From: Microbacterium sorbitolivorans
GTDB lineage: Bacteria; Actinomycetota; Actinomycetes; Actinomycetales; Microbacteriaceae
Direction of reading: 5' to 3'
DNA: 64,000 bases
Assembly: GCF_003327285.1 (NCBI RefSeq)
Contig: NZ_KZ848477.1
Coordinates: forward strand, 1-64,000
Both the position numbers and the translations under genes were made by a program. The notes below the pieces were generated by a model that searched no databases, was not told the DNA's origin, and saw nothing but the letters and a program-made list of their open reading frames with translations. Below are positions 16,870 to 25,264 of the stretch, in pieces (position 1 is the first letter of the stretch; each line of letters starts with the position of its first letter).

Positions 16870-17721
16870 ATGACGTCGTCGAACCCCGTTACCAATTCGT
16901 TCTCTCTCGAGAAGGAAATGGTCGACCTGCACTTCCGAGCCGCGCGCCTCACCAACCGCTACTTCGCGACGGAGAGCTACGTGCGCGTTCGCGTCGAGGG
17001 CGACGCGCTCGCGGGCTTCGGATCCGCCTCCGGAATCGACGACCACGTACGCATCTTCCTGCCGCCCTACGACGCGGCGGAGAGCCCGATCGCCGACCTC
17101 CCCTCGGGCGAGGAACTCCGCGCCTACCCGAGCCGCGAGTTCACCCCGGTCGAGTGGGGCACGACGGAGGACGGCGTGCCGTACCTCGACCTCGAGTTCG
17201 CCCTGCACGGCGACCTCGAGTCGCCGAAGGCCCCCGAAGACGACCACGGGGTGGCAAGCCACTGGGCCGTCCACGCGCCCATCGGATCCGCGATCGGGGT
17301 CGGCGGGCCGCGCGGCACGACCCGCATCGTCGGATCGCCGAACGGCTGGCTGCTCGCGGGCGACGAGACGGCGATCGCGCAGATCCGCCGCTACGCGGCG
17401 GCGATCCCCGAGGACGTCCCGGCCCTGATCCTCATCGAGGTGCGAAACGGCGCCCACCAGGTCGACATCGAGACGACCGCCCCGGTCGCCTACGTGCACC
17501 GCGGATCCGATGGAGTCCCCGGATCCGCGCTCGCGTCGGCACTGCTGGCGCTCGACGAGGACGACAAGCCGGGCGAGGATCCGTTCGTCTTCATCGCCGC
17601 CGAGCAGTCGATCGTGAAGCCGGCGCGCGACCTCGCGGCCCGCTGGAACGTCGACATCGAGCGCGCGGTGATCAAGGGCTACTGGAAGAGTGGCGACACG
17701 GAGTACCACGCAGCCCACTAA
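16870..17721 (+). CDS. siderophore-interacting protein (FAD-dependent ferric-siderophore reductase)
   Basis: A 283-residue cytoplasmic reductase that releases iron from imported ferric siderophores. It has the two-domain SIP architecture: an N-terminal FAD-binding barrel (HVRIFLPPYDA, then a PSREFTPVEW stretch matching the RxYTxR-type FAD motif) and a C-terminal NAD(P)H-binding SIP domain (GSPNGWLLAGDETAIAQIRR, and ending VIKGYWKSGDTEYHAAH). The ATG follows the iron box so closely (-10-like TAGGCT about 13 nt upstream) that the mRNA is probably leaderless and repressor binding would block the promoter. It is divergent from the siderophore importer and functions with it. Confidence 0.93.
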   Translation: MTSSNPVTNSFSLEKEMVDLHFRAARLTNRYFATESYVRVRVEGDALAGFGSASGIDDHVRIFLPPYDAAESPIADLPSGEELRAYPSREFTPVEWGTTEDGVPYLDLEFALHGDLESPKAPEDDHGVASHWAVHAPIGSAIGVGGPRGTTRIVGSPNGWLLAGDETAIAQIRRYAAAIPEDVPALILIEVRNGAHQVDIETTAPVAYVHRGSDGVPGSALASALLALDEDDKPGEDPFVFIAAEQSIVKPARDLAARWNVDIERAVIKGYWKSGDTEYHAAH

Positions 17722-17741
17722 TCACCCGTAACCCAAAAGGA

Positions 17742-17770
17742 GGGACCCGGATCCAAAGGATCCGGGTCCC
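17742..17770 (+). terminator. intrinsic terminator after the siderophore-interacting gene
   Basis: A perfect 13-bp stem, GGGACCCGGATCC with GGATCCGGGTCCC, around AAA and followed by AATCTTTTG. The stem is built from two GGATCC words. Confidence 0.88.
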
Positions 17771-17795
17771 AATCTTTTGTATGGAACGCAGCGAA

Positions 17796-17888
17796 GCGCC
17801 CGTGCGCTCGGCCCCGCTGGCATCGGGCCTGGCGGTGAGGATCCGCCCCGCGGATCCGAGGGGACTGCGGGGCCGAGCGCACGGGCGC
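17796..17888. repeat. 22-bp perfect inverted repeat in a convergent gap
   Basis: A 22-bp arm beginning GCGCCCGTGCGCTCGG (17796-17817) has its exact inverse at 17867-17888, ending CGAGCGCACGGGCGC. The 49-bp centre contains two GGATCC words. It lies just downstream of the sugar isomerase gene and may act as that gene's terminator. Confidence 0.85.
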
Positions 17889-17895
17889 GCAGCGA

Positions 17896-18897
17896 CTAAG
17901 CGCGGTTCGAGAAAGCCGAGTCGAACAGCGCAGAAGGCGGCGTAATAGCGTTCAGAGAACGCACGAACGGAAGCGCCTCGGCAGCGCCCTGGAGGCGGTC
18001 CATTCCGGCGTCTTCCCACTCGACGCTGGTGGGCCCGTCGTACCCGATGTAGTTGAGGGCGCGGAAGATCTTCTCCCACGGAACCTGGCCGTGCCCGGTG
18101 GAGACGAAGGTCCAGCCGCGGCGGGGGTTGTCCCAGGCGAGGTGGGATCCGAGAACGCCGTTGCGGCCGTCGAGCGCCGTGACGGATTCCTTTACGTGCA
18201 CGTGGAAGATCTTGTCGGCGAAGTCGAGCACGAACGGCACGGGGTCGAGCTGCTGCCACATGAAGTGGGAGGGGTCGAAGTTGAGGCCGAACCCGGGGCG
18301 GTCGAGCACCTCGAGGGTCTTCTTCGCGGTCCAATAGTCGTAGGCGATTTCGGACGGGTGCACCTCGAGGGCGAAGCGCACGCCCTCCTCCTCGAACACG
18401 TCGATGATGGGGTTCCAGCGGTCGGCGAAGTCCTGGTAGCCGGCCTCGATGACCTCGTCGGAGACGGGCGGGAACATCGCGACGTACTTCCAGATCGCGG
18501 ATCCGGTGAAGCCGGTGACGGTCTTCACGCCGAGGCGCGCGGCGATGCGGGCGGTGTTCTTGAGTTCCTCGGCGGCGCGCTGGCGCACGCCCTCCGGATC
18601 CCCGTCGCCCCAGACCGCGGAGGTGAGGATGTCGCGGTGGCGGAAGTCGATGGGGTCGTCGCAGACGGCCTGCCCGGTGAGGTGGTTGGAGATCGCCCAC
18701 ACCTTGAGGCCGTTCTTCTCGAGGATGGCGAGGCGGTCGGCGATGTAGGCGTCGTCGTCCCAGCGGGAGGGGTCGAGGTGGTCGCCGCCGCAGGCGATTT
18801 CGAGGCCGTCGTAGCCCCATTCGCCTGCGCGCTGGCAGACTTCCTCGAAGGGCATGTCGCCCCACTGGCCGGTGAAGAGTGTGATCGGACGTGTCAT
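17896..18897 (-). CDS. sugar phosphate isomerase/epimerase (TIM barrel, AP-endonuclease-2 fold)
   Basis: A 333-residue xylose-isomerase-like TIM-barrel protein. Metal-ligand motifs typical of the family are visible: LEIACGGDHLDPSRW early, RFALEVHPSEIAYDY (Glu ligand), GLNFDPSHFMWQQLDPV (Asp/His ligands), FHVHVKES and TSVEWEDAGM near the end. The start has a strong AAAGGAGAAG ribosome site. It follows a Gfo/Idh/MocA oxidoreductase gene by 11 bp and a ribose-type binding-protein gene, so it probably isomerises or epimerises an oxidised sugar or cyclitol imported by that system. The substrate is unknown; an inositol- or keto-sugar pathway is a guess. Confidence 0.9.
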   Translation of the reverse strand: MTRPITLFTGQWGDMPFEEVCQRAGEWGYDGLEIACGGDHLDPSRWDDDAYIADRLAILEKNGLKVWAISNHLTGQAVCDDPIDFRHRDILTSAVWGDGDPEGVRQRAAEELKNTARIAARLGVKTVTGFTGSAIWKYVAMFPPVSDEVIEAGYQDFADRWNPIIDVFEEEGVRFALEVHPSEIAYDYWTAKKTLEVLDRPGFGLNFDPSHFMWQQLDPVPFVLDFADKIFHVHVKESVTALDGRNGVLGSHLAWDNPRRGWTFVSTGHGQVPWEKIFRALNYIGYDGPTSVEWEDAGMDRLQGAAEALPFVRSLNAITPPSALFDSAFSNRA

Positions 18898-18908
18898 GTT
18901 CTTCTCCT

Positions 18909-20063
18909 TTAGATCTGGACCCAGCGCGAGTCGTCGTCGCTGCTCGCCTCGACGGCGTCGAGGACGCGCTGCACCTGCACGCCGTCGTCGAAGGTGGGGG
19001 TGGGGATGGTGTCGTTCGCGATGGCGTCGACGAAGTCCTTCACCTGGTGGCTGAAGGCGTGCTCGTAGCCGAGCATGTGGCCGGTCGGCCACCAGCCCTC
19101 GAGGTAGGGGTGGCCGGGCTCGGTGACGAGCACTCGGGTAAAGCCCTGGCCGAGCTCGTCGGCGGTGAGGTCGTAGACGTGTAGCTCGTTGAGGCTCTCG
19201 AGGTTGAAGGCGATGGCGCCCTTGTCTCCCGAGATCTCGACGGAGAGCTCGTTCTTGCGGCCGGTCGCGAAGCGCGTGGCTTCGAACGCGGCGAGCGCGC
19301 CGTTCTCGAGGCGGCCGGTGAAGATGGCGACGTCGTCGACCGTCACAGGCGCCTTCTCGTCGCCGCCCTTACCGGCGATGCCGACGCGCTCGGTCTCAAC
19401 GGGGCGCTCCTTGACGATGGTGTCGATGACGCCGGAGACCTTCGTGACCGACAGGCCCGTGAGGAACTGGACGAGGTCGATCGCGTGGGCGCCGATGTCG
19501 CCGAGCGCGCCGTGGCCGGCGAGATCCTTCTGCAGGCGCCACGAGAGCGGGGCCTCGGGGTCGACGAGCCAATCCTGGCGGTACGCGGCGCGCACCTGCT
19601 GTACGTTGCCAACTTTGCCCTCGGCGATGAGGTCACGGGCACGGGTGAGGGCGGGCACGCGGCGGTAGGTGAAGCCGAGCATCGCCTTGGCGCTGCTCTC
19701 GCGCGCGGCCTCGGCCATCGCGTCGGCGTCTTCACCGGAGTTTGCGAGGGGCTTCTCGCAGAGCACGTGCTTGCCGGCCTTGAGCGCGGCGATCGCGATC
19801 TCGTGGTGCGAGTGGCCGGGGGTGACGATATCGACGATGTCGATGTCGTCGCGGGTGACGATGTCGCGCCAATCGGTGGCCGATTCCTGCCAGCCCCACT
19901 TCGCGGCGGCGTCGGCGACGGCCTCCTGGTTGCGGCCGACGATGACGGCCATCTCGACGTCGCGCGGCAGATCGAACACGCGCGGCGCCGTGCGCCACGC
20001 CTGTGAGTGCGCGGCACCCATGAATCCGTATCCGATCATTGCTACTCGCAGTGTGCCGGCCAT
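18909..20063 (-). CDS. Gfo/Idh/MocA family NAD(P)-dependent oxidoreductase
   Basis: A 384-residue dehydrogenase with an N-terminal Rossmann fold (VAMIGYGFMGAAHSQAW) and the family EKP motif in HVLCEKPLANSGEDADAMAE, followed by the conserved LGFTYRRVPAL and GHGALGDIGAHAIDL, whose Asp and His are in the usual active-site positions. It probably oxidises a sugar or cyclitol. It has a good AAGGAAGG ribosome site and is operonic with the isomerase gene. A strong hairpin separates it from the preceding binding-protein gene, so expression levels may differ. Confidence 0.91.
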   Translation of the reverse strand: MAGTLRVAMIGYGFMGAAHSQAWRTAPRVFDLPRDVEMAVIVGRNQEAVADAAAKWGWQESATDWRDIVTRDDIDIVDIVTPGHSHHEIAIAALKAGKHVLCEKPLANSGEDADAMAEAARESSAKAMLGFTYRRVPALTRARDLIAEGKVGNVQQVRAAYRQDWLVDPEAPLSWRLQKDLAGHGALGDIGAHAIDLVQFLTGLSVTKVSGVIDTIVKERPVETERVGIAGKGGDEKAPVTVDDVAIFTGRLENGALAAFEATRFATGRKNELSVEISGDKGAIAFNLESLNELHVYDLTADELGQGFTRVLVTEPGHPYLEGWWPTGHMLGYEHAFSHQVKDFVDAIANDTIPTPTFDDGVQVQRVLDAVEASSDDDSRWVQI

Positions 20064-20082
20064 AGGCCTTCCTTCCTGGTTT

Positions 20083-20116
20083 CGTCAGCGGGGCGCCCTC
20101 CGGCACCCCGCTGACG
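20083..20116 (-). terminator. hairpin between sugar-binding-protein and oxidoreductase genes
   Basis: GTCAGCGGGG pairs with CCCCGCTGAC, with inner GCC/GGC pairing and a CTCC loop. No U-run follows, so it is more likely a stabilising or partially terminating intra-operon hairpin. Confidence 0.6.
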
Positions 20117-20133
20117 TGGGGGTGGTACTTCGG

Positions 20134-21204
20134 CTACGACTGAAACGCCAGGTCGTAGAACTCGTCGACGTTCTCGGACGTGACGACGGGGGCGTCGAGC
20201 ACGATGCGCGACGGGACGCTCGGCGTGACGAGGTCAGCCATGACGTTGCCCTGCGCGAGCATGCGGGCGAGCGCGATCCCGTCGGCGGCCTGCGTCGACG
20301 GGTAGATCACGGTGGCCTCCATCGGCGTGCCGCCGGCCTTGATGAGGTCCATCATGTTCTGGCTGCCCGCGCCGCCGACCATGAAGAAGTCATCGCGGCC
20401 CGAGTCGTTGACGGCGGCCATGACGCCCACGCCCTGGTCGTCGTCGTGGTTCCAGATCGCGTCGATGTGCGGGTTCGCCGTCAGCAGCTGCGCCGCGGCC
20501 TCCTGTCCGCCCGCGACCGTGAAGTCGGCGGCCACGCGGGGGCCGACCTCGAGGCCGCACTCTTCGAGCGCGTGGCTGAAGCCCTCGCTGCGGTCCTGCG
20601 TCAGCGGCAACGAGTCGATGCCGGCGATCTCGGCGACGATCGGGTTGTCGACGCCGTCGAGGCGCTCACACATGTACTCCCCCGCGCTCACGCCCATGCC
20701 GTAGTTGTCGCCCAGCACGGTGATGCGCGAGGCGTCGGGGTTGCTGAACTCGCGATCGACGTTGATCACCGGGATCCCCGCTTCCATCGCGGCGAGCGCC
20801 GCCTGCGTCAGCGAGGCGCCGTCGCTCGGCAGAACGACGATCGCGTCGACGCCGTCGTTGACGAACTGCTCGATCGCCGCGATCTGCTGGGTCACGTCGT
20901 TGGTGCCCTCCGCCTGGCGCAGCTCGACGTCGTCGAACTGCGCGGCGGCGTTGATCGCGCCGGTGTTGATGGCGCCAAGCCATCCGTGGTCGGCCGCGGG
21001 GCCCGACCATCCGATGACGACCGTGCCACCGGATCCGGTATCGCTGTTTGTGGTGGTGTCGGTCGAGCCGCCGTCGGTGGTGGTCTCGTTGCCGTCCGTT
21101 GCCTCGGTTCCGTCGCTCGTGCAGGCAGCCAGGAGGCCGATTGCCGCGACAGCTGCAAATCCGGAAAGTAGCGCCCGCTTATGCGTCGCTCGCCATGTCT
21201 GCAT
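20134..21204 (-). CDS. sugar ABC transporter substrate-binding lipoprotein (ribose/RbsB type)
   Basis: Binding lipoprotein of 356 residues. The signal peptide ends in lipobox LLAACTSDG, followed by a Thr/Gly/Asp-rich linker of about 40 residues. The periplasmic-binding-4 fold is indicated by TVVIGWSGPAADHGWLGAIN, IEQFVNDGVDAIVVLPSDG, GIPVINVDREF and an ANPHIDAIWNHDDDQGVGVM stretch. The ATG has a strong AAGGAGGAA site. It is divergent from the genes for an RbsA-like ATPase and an RbsC-like permease and should supply them with ligand. The two downstream enzymes suggest a sugar or cyclitol that is first isomerised or oxidised. Confidence 0.9.
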   Translation of the reverse strand: MQTWRATHKRALLSGFAAVAAIGLLAACTSDGTEATDGNETTTDGGSTDTTTNSDTGSGGTVVIGWSGPAADHGWLGAINTGAINAAAQFDDVELRQAEGTNDVTQQIAAIEQFVNDGVDAIVVLPSDGASLTQAALAAMEAGIPVINVDREFSNPDASRITVLGDNYGMGVSAGEYMCERLDGVDNPIVAEIAGIDSLPLTQDRSEGFSHALEECGLEVGPRVAADFTVAGGQEAAAQLLTANPHIDAIWNHDDDQGVGVMAAVNDSGRDDFFMVGGAGSQNMMDLIKAGGTPMEATVIYPSTQAADGIALARMLAQGNVMADLVTPSVPSRIVLDAPVVTSENVDEFYDLAFQS

Positions 21205-21432
21205 GATTCCTCCTTGAATAGTGCAGGTGACGCCGATCAGGTCCGCGGGCGCCGCGCGCCCCCGGATACTGTCCGTCTCGACGAGGCTGACGCTAACAGA
21301 GCCCGTGCTCAATGTACACCTTTTGCATGAAAGTTGGCAAAAGTATTTTTCGGCTGTGGCGGCGCTTTTCTGCGGGATGGCTTCTCGCGGGCACCCCTTC
21401 CGGGCGTCTCAACCGCATGTTATGTTCATCGC

Positions 21433-22953
21433 GTGATCAAAGACGACCACTCGAATCCGCTGTTGACGATCCACGGCCTCACGAAGAGTTTTGGCCCCGT
21501 GGTCGCGTTGCGCGGCGTCGACCTCGACGTGCTTCCGGGTGAGGTGCACTGCCTCCTCGGCCAGAACGGCGCCGGAAAGTCGACGCTCATCAAGGTGCTC
21601 GCCGGCGTGCACGGCCACGACGAGGGCACCATCACGTGGCACGGCGAAGAGACCCACATCGCGAGCCCGCAGGAGGCGCTCGACCTCGGCATCGCGACGA
21701 TGCACCAGGAACTCGACGTCATCGACGGGCTCACGATCGCCGAGAACATCTTCCTCGGGCACGAGCTCGACAGCGCGGGCTTCACGAAGCGCGCGCAACA
21801 GAACGCGCGCACCCGCGCGATCCTCGAGCGCCTGGGTCACGGATCCCTGTCGCCCAACACCGAGGTCGGCTCGCTGAGCGCCGCCGAGAAGCAGATCGTG
21901 AGCATGGCGCGCGCCCTCTCGCACGACATCGAGCTCATCGTGATGGACGAGCCGTCGGCGGTGCTCGATTCGGAGGAGGTCGAGAACCTCTTCCGCGTCG
22001 TGCACGAGCTCACCTCGCAGGGCGTCGCCGTGATCTACATAACGCACCGCCTCGCCGAGATCCGCGCGATCGGCGACCGCATCACGGTGCTGAAAGACGG
22101 ATCCTCAACCGCGAGCAACCTGCCGGTCGCCGACACCCCCACCGACGAGCTGATCCGCCACATGACGGGCCGCACCGTCGCCAACGTCTTCCCCGAGCGC
22201 CCCGGCGTCTCCCCCGCCGCGCCCGTCATCCTCAACGTCGACGGGCTCCGCCTCGACGGCGTCTTCGACGACATCTCGTTCCAGGTGCGCGCCGGCGAGG
22301 TCGTCGGCCTCGCGGGCCTCGTCGGATCCGGCCGCAGCGAGATTGTCGAAACCGTCTACGGCGCGCGGCGCGCGAGCGGCGGATCCGTCACCGCGCACGG
22401 ATCCGTGCTGCCGCGCGGATCCGTTTCGGCCGCGATCCGCGCCGGCATGGGGCTGAGCCCCGAGGAGCGGAAGTCGCAGGGGCTACTGCTCGGCGAGCCC
22501 ATCTTCAAGAACGTCACGCTGTCGTCGTTCGCGGCGATGGCACACGCCGGCTGGCTCGACGAGAGGGCCGAGAAGGCCGCCGCCGACGAGCAGATCGACG
22601 CGCTCGAGTTGCGGCCCGCCGACTCGACGCGCGCGGCCGGAACGCTGTCTGGCGGCAACCAGCAAAAGATCTTGCTCGCGCGGTGGCTCGTGCACGGCAG
22701 CAGCATCCTCCTGCTCGATGAGCCGACCCGCGGAGTCGACGTCGGGGCCCGAGCCGAGATTTATTCGCTGATCCGCCGCCTCGCCGACGCCGGCAACGCC
22801 ATCGTCGTGATCTCGAGCGAGATCGAGGAGGTCATCGGCCTCGCCGACACCGTGCTCGTCATCGGTGACGGGCGCCTCCTCACCACCATCGCAGCGTCTG
22901 AGATCAACGAGCACGACGTGCTCGATCTCGTCATGAAAGGAACCGCGGCGTGA
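21433..22953 (+). CDS. sugar ABC transporter ATP-binding protein (RbsA-like, two ATPase domains)
   Basis: A 506-residue fused ATPase of the ribose/galactose class. The first domain has Walker A GQNGAGKST and a signature region LSAAEKQIVSMARAL with Walker B LIVMDEPSAVL. The second has a degenerate Walker A (GLVGSGRSE), signature LSGGNQQKILLARWL and LLLDEPTRGVDVGARAEIY. The GTG start (VIKDDHSNPLLTIHG) is chosen because the frame upstream is non-coding; TATGTT seven bases earlier could be the -10 box of a leaderless mRNA. The linker and second domain contain a cluster of four GGATCC words within about 100 bp. The permease start overlaps its stop by 4 nt. Confidence 0.92.
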   Translation: MIKDDHSNPLLTIHGLTKSFGPVVALRGVDLDVLPGEVHCLLGQNGAGKSTLIKVLAGVHGHDEGTITWHGEETHIASPQEALDLGIATMHQELDVIDGLTIAENIFLGHELDSAGFTKRAQQNARTRAILERLGHGSLSPNTEVGSLSAAEKQIVSMARALSHDIELIVMDEPSAVLDSEEVENLFRVVHELTSQGVAVIYITHRLAEIRAIGDRITVLKDGSSTASNLPVADTPTDELIRHMTGRTVANVFPERPGVSPAAPVILNVDGLRLDGVFDDISFQVRAGEVVGLAGLVGSGRSEIVETVYGARRASGGSVTAHGSVLPRGSVSAAIRAGMGLSPEERKSQGLLLGEPIFKNVTLSSFAAMAHAGWLDERAEKAAADEQIDALELRPADSTRAAGTLSGGNQQKILLARWLVHGSSILLLDEPTRGVDVGARAEIYSLIRRLADAGNAIVVISSEIEEVIGLADTVLVIGDGRLLTTIAASEINEHDVLDLVMKGTAA

Positions 22954-23954
22954 GCACGCAGACCATCACCCCCGACGCGGCGCCCTCCGCGCTGCAACGC
23001 TTCTTCTCCGGATCCGCGGCCCGCAACCTAGGCCTCGTGATCGCGATCGTCGTGATCTGGGTCATCGGCGCTATCACCGGCGGCGAGAACTTCGCGAGCT
23101 TCGACAACATGATGGTCGTGCTGCGCCAGGCATCGGTGCTCGGCGTCGTCAGCATCGGCATGACCTTCGTGATCCTCACCGCCGGCATCGACCTCTCGGT
23201 CGGCGCGGTGCTCGGCCTCGCCTCGGTCGTCGCGACGCTCGATTCGGTGAAGGAGATCGTCGCCGAGTCGCACTGGATCGTCATGGTCGTGCTCGCGCTC
23301 CTCACCGGAACCGTCGCCGGCCTCATCAACGGCGTCGTCATCGCCTACGGCAAGGTGGTCGCGTTCATCACGACCCTCGCGATGATGGTCGGCGCGCGCG
23401 GCCTCGCCGAGCTCATCTCCGACAACCGCACCCTCGTGATCTCCGACCAGAGCTTCATCCGCGCGTTCAACATCGACCTGCTCGGCATCGACATGTCGAT
23501 CTGGATATTCGCGGCCGTCGCCGTCGCCGGATGGGTGCTGCTCAACCGCACCACCTTCGGCCGCCGCACCGTCGCGATCGGCGGCAACCTCGAAGCCGCG
23601 CGCCTCAGCGGCATCAAGGTCAAGCGCCACACCATGTGGGTCTACGGACTCGCGGGGCTCTGCACCGGCATCGCGACCGTCATGCTGATCGCCCGCACGA
23701 GCGCCGGGACCTCGGTGCACGGAAGTCTGCTCGAGCTCGACGCCATCGCCGTCGTCGTGGTCGGCGGCACCCTGCTGACCGGCGGCCGCGGCACCATCTT
23801 CGGCACCGTGCTCGGCGTGCTCATCTTCGGCTTGCTGAACAACGTGTTCGTGCAGAACAACCTGCCGTCGTCGACGCAGGCCATCGTGAAGGGCGTCATC
23901 ATCGTCGTCGCCGTGCTGGTGCAGCAGCGCTTCGCGTCGCGCCCGGGTAGGTGA
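22950..23954 (+). CDS. sugar ABC transporter permease (RbsC-like)
   Basis: A 334-residue inner-membrane permease with about ten hydrophobic helices. Family blocks include VLGVVSIGMTFVILTAGIDL near the N terminus, GLINGVVIAYGKVVAFITTL, and the cytoplasmic loop GGNLEAARLSGIKVKRH, which is the EAA-like ATPase contact. GTG overlaps the preceding stop (GTGA), showing coupling with the ATPase gene. Together with the divergent lipoprotein this completes a ribose-type importer. The downstream ROK repressor is probably the local regulator. Confidence 0.92.
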   Translation: MSTQTITPDAAPSALQRFFSGSAARNLGLVIAIVVIWVIGAITGGENFASFDNMMVVLRQASVLGVVSIGMTFVILTAGIDLSVGAVLGLASVVATLDSVKEIVAESHWIVMVVLALLTGTVAGLINGVVIAYGKVVAFITTLAMMVGARGLAELISDNRTLVISDQSFIRAFNIDLLGIDMSIWIFAAVAVAGWVLLNRTTFGRRTVAIGGNLEAARLSGIKVKRHTMWVYGLAGLCTGIATVMLIARTSAGTSVHGSLLELDAIAVVVVGGTLLTGGRGTIFGTVLGVLIFGLLNNVFVQNNLPSSTQAIVKGVIIVVAVLVQQRFASRPGR

Positions 23955-23998
23955 TCCCTCGTGTGGCGGGTAATAATGCCATGTGAGCGGTTGTGTTT

Positions 23999-25162
23999 AT
24001 GAGTGATGTTTCGATCGGCCGCGGTTCGGCCGCAGACCTCTTCCAGCTCCTCCGCGACGGCGCACCGCACACGCGCGCCGAGATCGCGAAGAGCACCGGC
24101 CTCGCCCGCTCGACCGTCGCGTCGCGCGTCGACGCGCTCATGGACATGCAGCTCATCGTGCCCGTCGAATCCGGCGCCTCGACGGGCGGCCGGCCACCGT
24201 CGCAATTCGCCCTCAACCCGCAGGCGAAGGTCGTGGTCGCCGCCGACCTCGGCGCGACCCACGCGACCGTGGCGATCGCCGACCTCGCCGGATCCATCCT
24301 CGCCCAGCACACCGACCCCATCGCGATCGCCGACGGCCCCGAACCGGTGCTCGGCTGGCTCATCGACAGCGCCCGCGCGCTCCTGCGCGACCTGAAGCGC
24401 ACCCGCGCCGACGTCGCCGCCATGGGCATCGGGCTCCCCGGCCCCGTCGAGTTCTCGACCGGGCGCCCCGTCAACCCGCCCATCATGCCCGGGTGGGACA
24501 ACTTCGACGTGCGCGGCTGGATCCGCGACCACTTCGACGTGCGCGTGCTCGTCGACAACGACGTCAACATCTCGGCCCTCGGCGAGCGCGCCGTCGCCTG
24601 GCCCGACGTCGACGACCTCGTCTTCGTCAAGGTCGCGACCGGCATCGGCTGCGGCATCGTCTCCGACGGACACCTCCGCCGCGGTGCGCGCGGCAGCGCC
24701 GGCGACATCGGTCACACGCGGGTGTCCCGCGGATCCGCCGCCGCCTGCTCGTGCGGCAACACAGGCTGCCTCGAGGCGCTCGCCTCCGGATCCGCGATCG
24801 CGCGCGAGCTGGGGGTCGCGAACGGATCCGCCGTGATCGACCTCGTGAAGAGCGGCGACCTCGCCGCGATTCAGGCCGTGCGGCAGGCCGGGCGCGACAT
24901 CGGCGAGATCCTCGCCACCTCGGTGAGCCTGCTGAACCCGTCGGTGATCGCGATCGGCGGATCCATGGCCCGCGTCGGCGAGCACCTCATCGCCGGGGTG
25001 CGGGAGGTCGTCTACTCGCGCTCGATGCCCCTCGCCACGGAGCAGCTCATCATTACCCAATCCGCCGCGGGGGCGCAGGCCGCCGTGCTCGGCGCCGCGA
25101 CGCTTGCGGCCGAGCATGCGCTGTCGCCTACCGGGATTAGCGAGGCTTTTGCGTTGGCTTGA
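23999..25162 (+). CDS. ROK family transcriptional regulator
   Basis: A 387-residue regulator with an N-terminal winged helix (about residues 10-70: LFQLLRDGAPHTRAEIAKST, then LARSTVASRVDALMDMQLIV) and a C-terminal ROK sugar-kinase-like domain. ROK features seen are VVVAADLGATHATVAIADL, VLVDNDVNISALGE, GIGCGIVSDGHL and the zinc motif GHTRVS followed by CSCGNTGCLE. It probably senses a sugar or sugar phosphate and represses the neighbouring importer and catabolic genes. A TAATAAT -10-like box lies about 28 bp before the ATG, indicating its own promoter after the permease gene. Confidence 0.91.
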   Translation: MSDVSIGRGSAADLFQLLRDGAPHTRAEIAKSTGLARSTVASRVDALMDMQLIVPVESGASTGGRPPSQFALNPQAKVVVAADLGATHATVAIADLAGSILAQHTDPIAIADGPEPVLGWLIDSARALLRDLKRTRADVAAMGIGLPGPVEFSTGRPVNPPIMPGWDNFDVRGWIRDHFDVRVLVDNDVNISALGERAVAWPDVDDLVFVKVATGIGCGIVSDGHLRRGARGSAGDIGHTRVSRGSAAACSCGNTGCLEALASGSAIARELGVANGSAVIDLVKSGDLAAIQAVRQAGRDIGEILATSVSLLNPSVIAIGGSMARVGEHLIAGVREVVYSRSMPLATEQLIITQSAAGAQAAVLGAATLAAEHALSPTGISEAFALA

Positions 25163-25264
25163 GTCCCCTGGCTGGGACTCTGACGATCGGGCGAGATTTG
25201 GGCTATACGTGGAAATCGTCAGATCCTCGGCCGATCCTCAGAATCTCAGCGCGCGTATGCCCGG

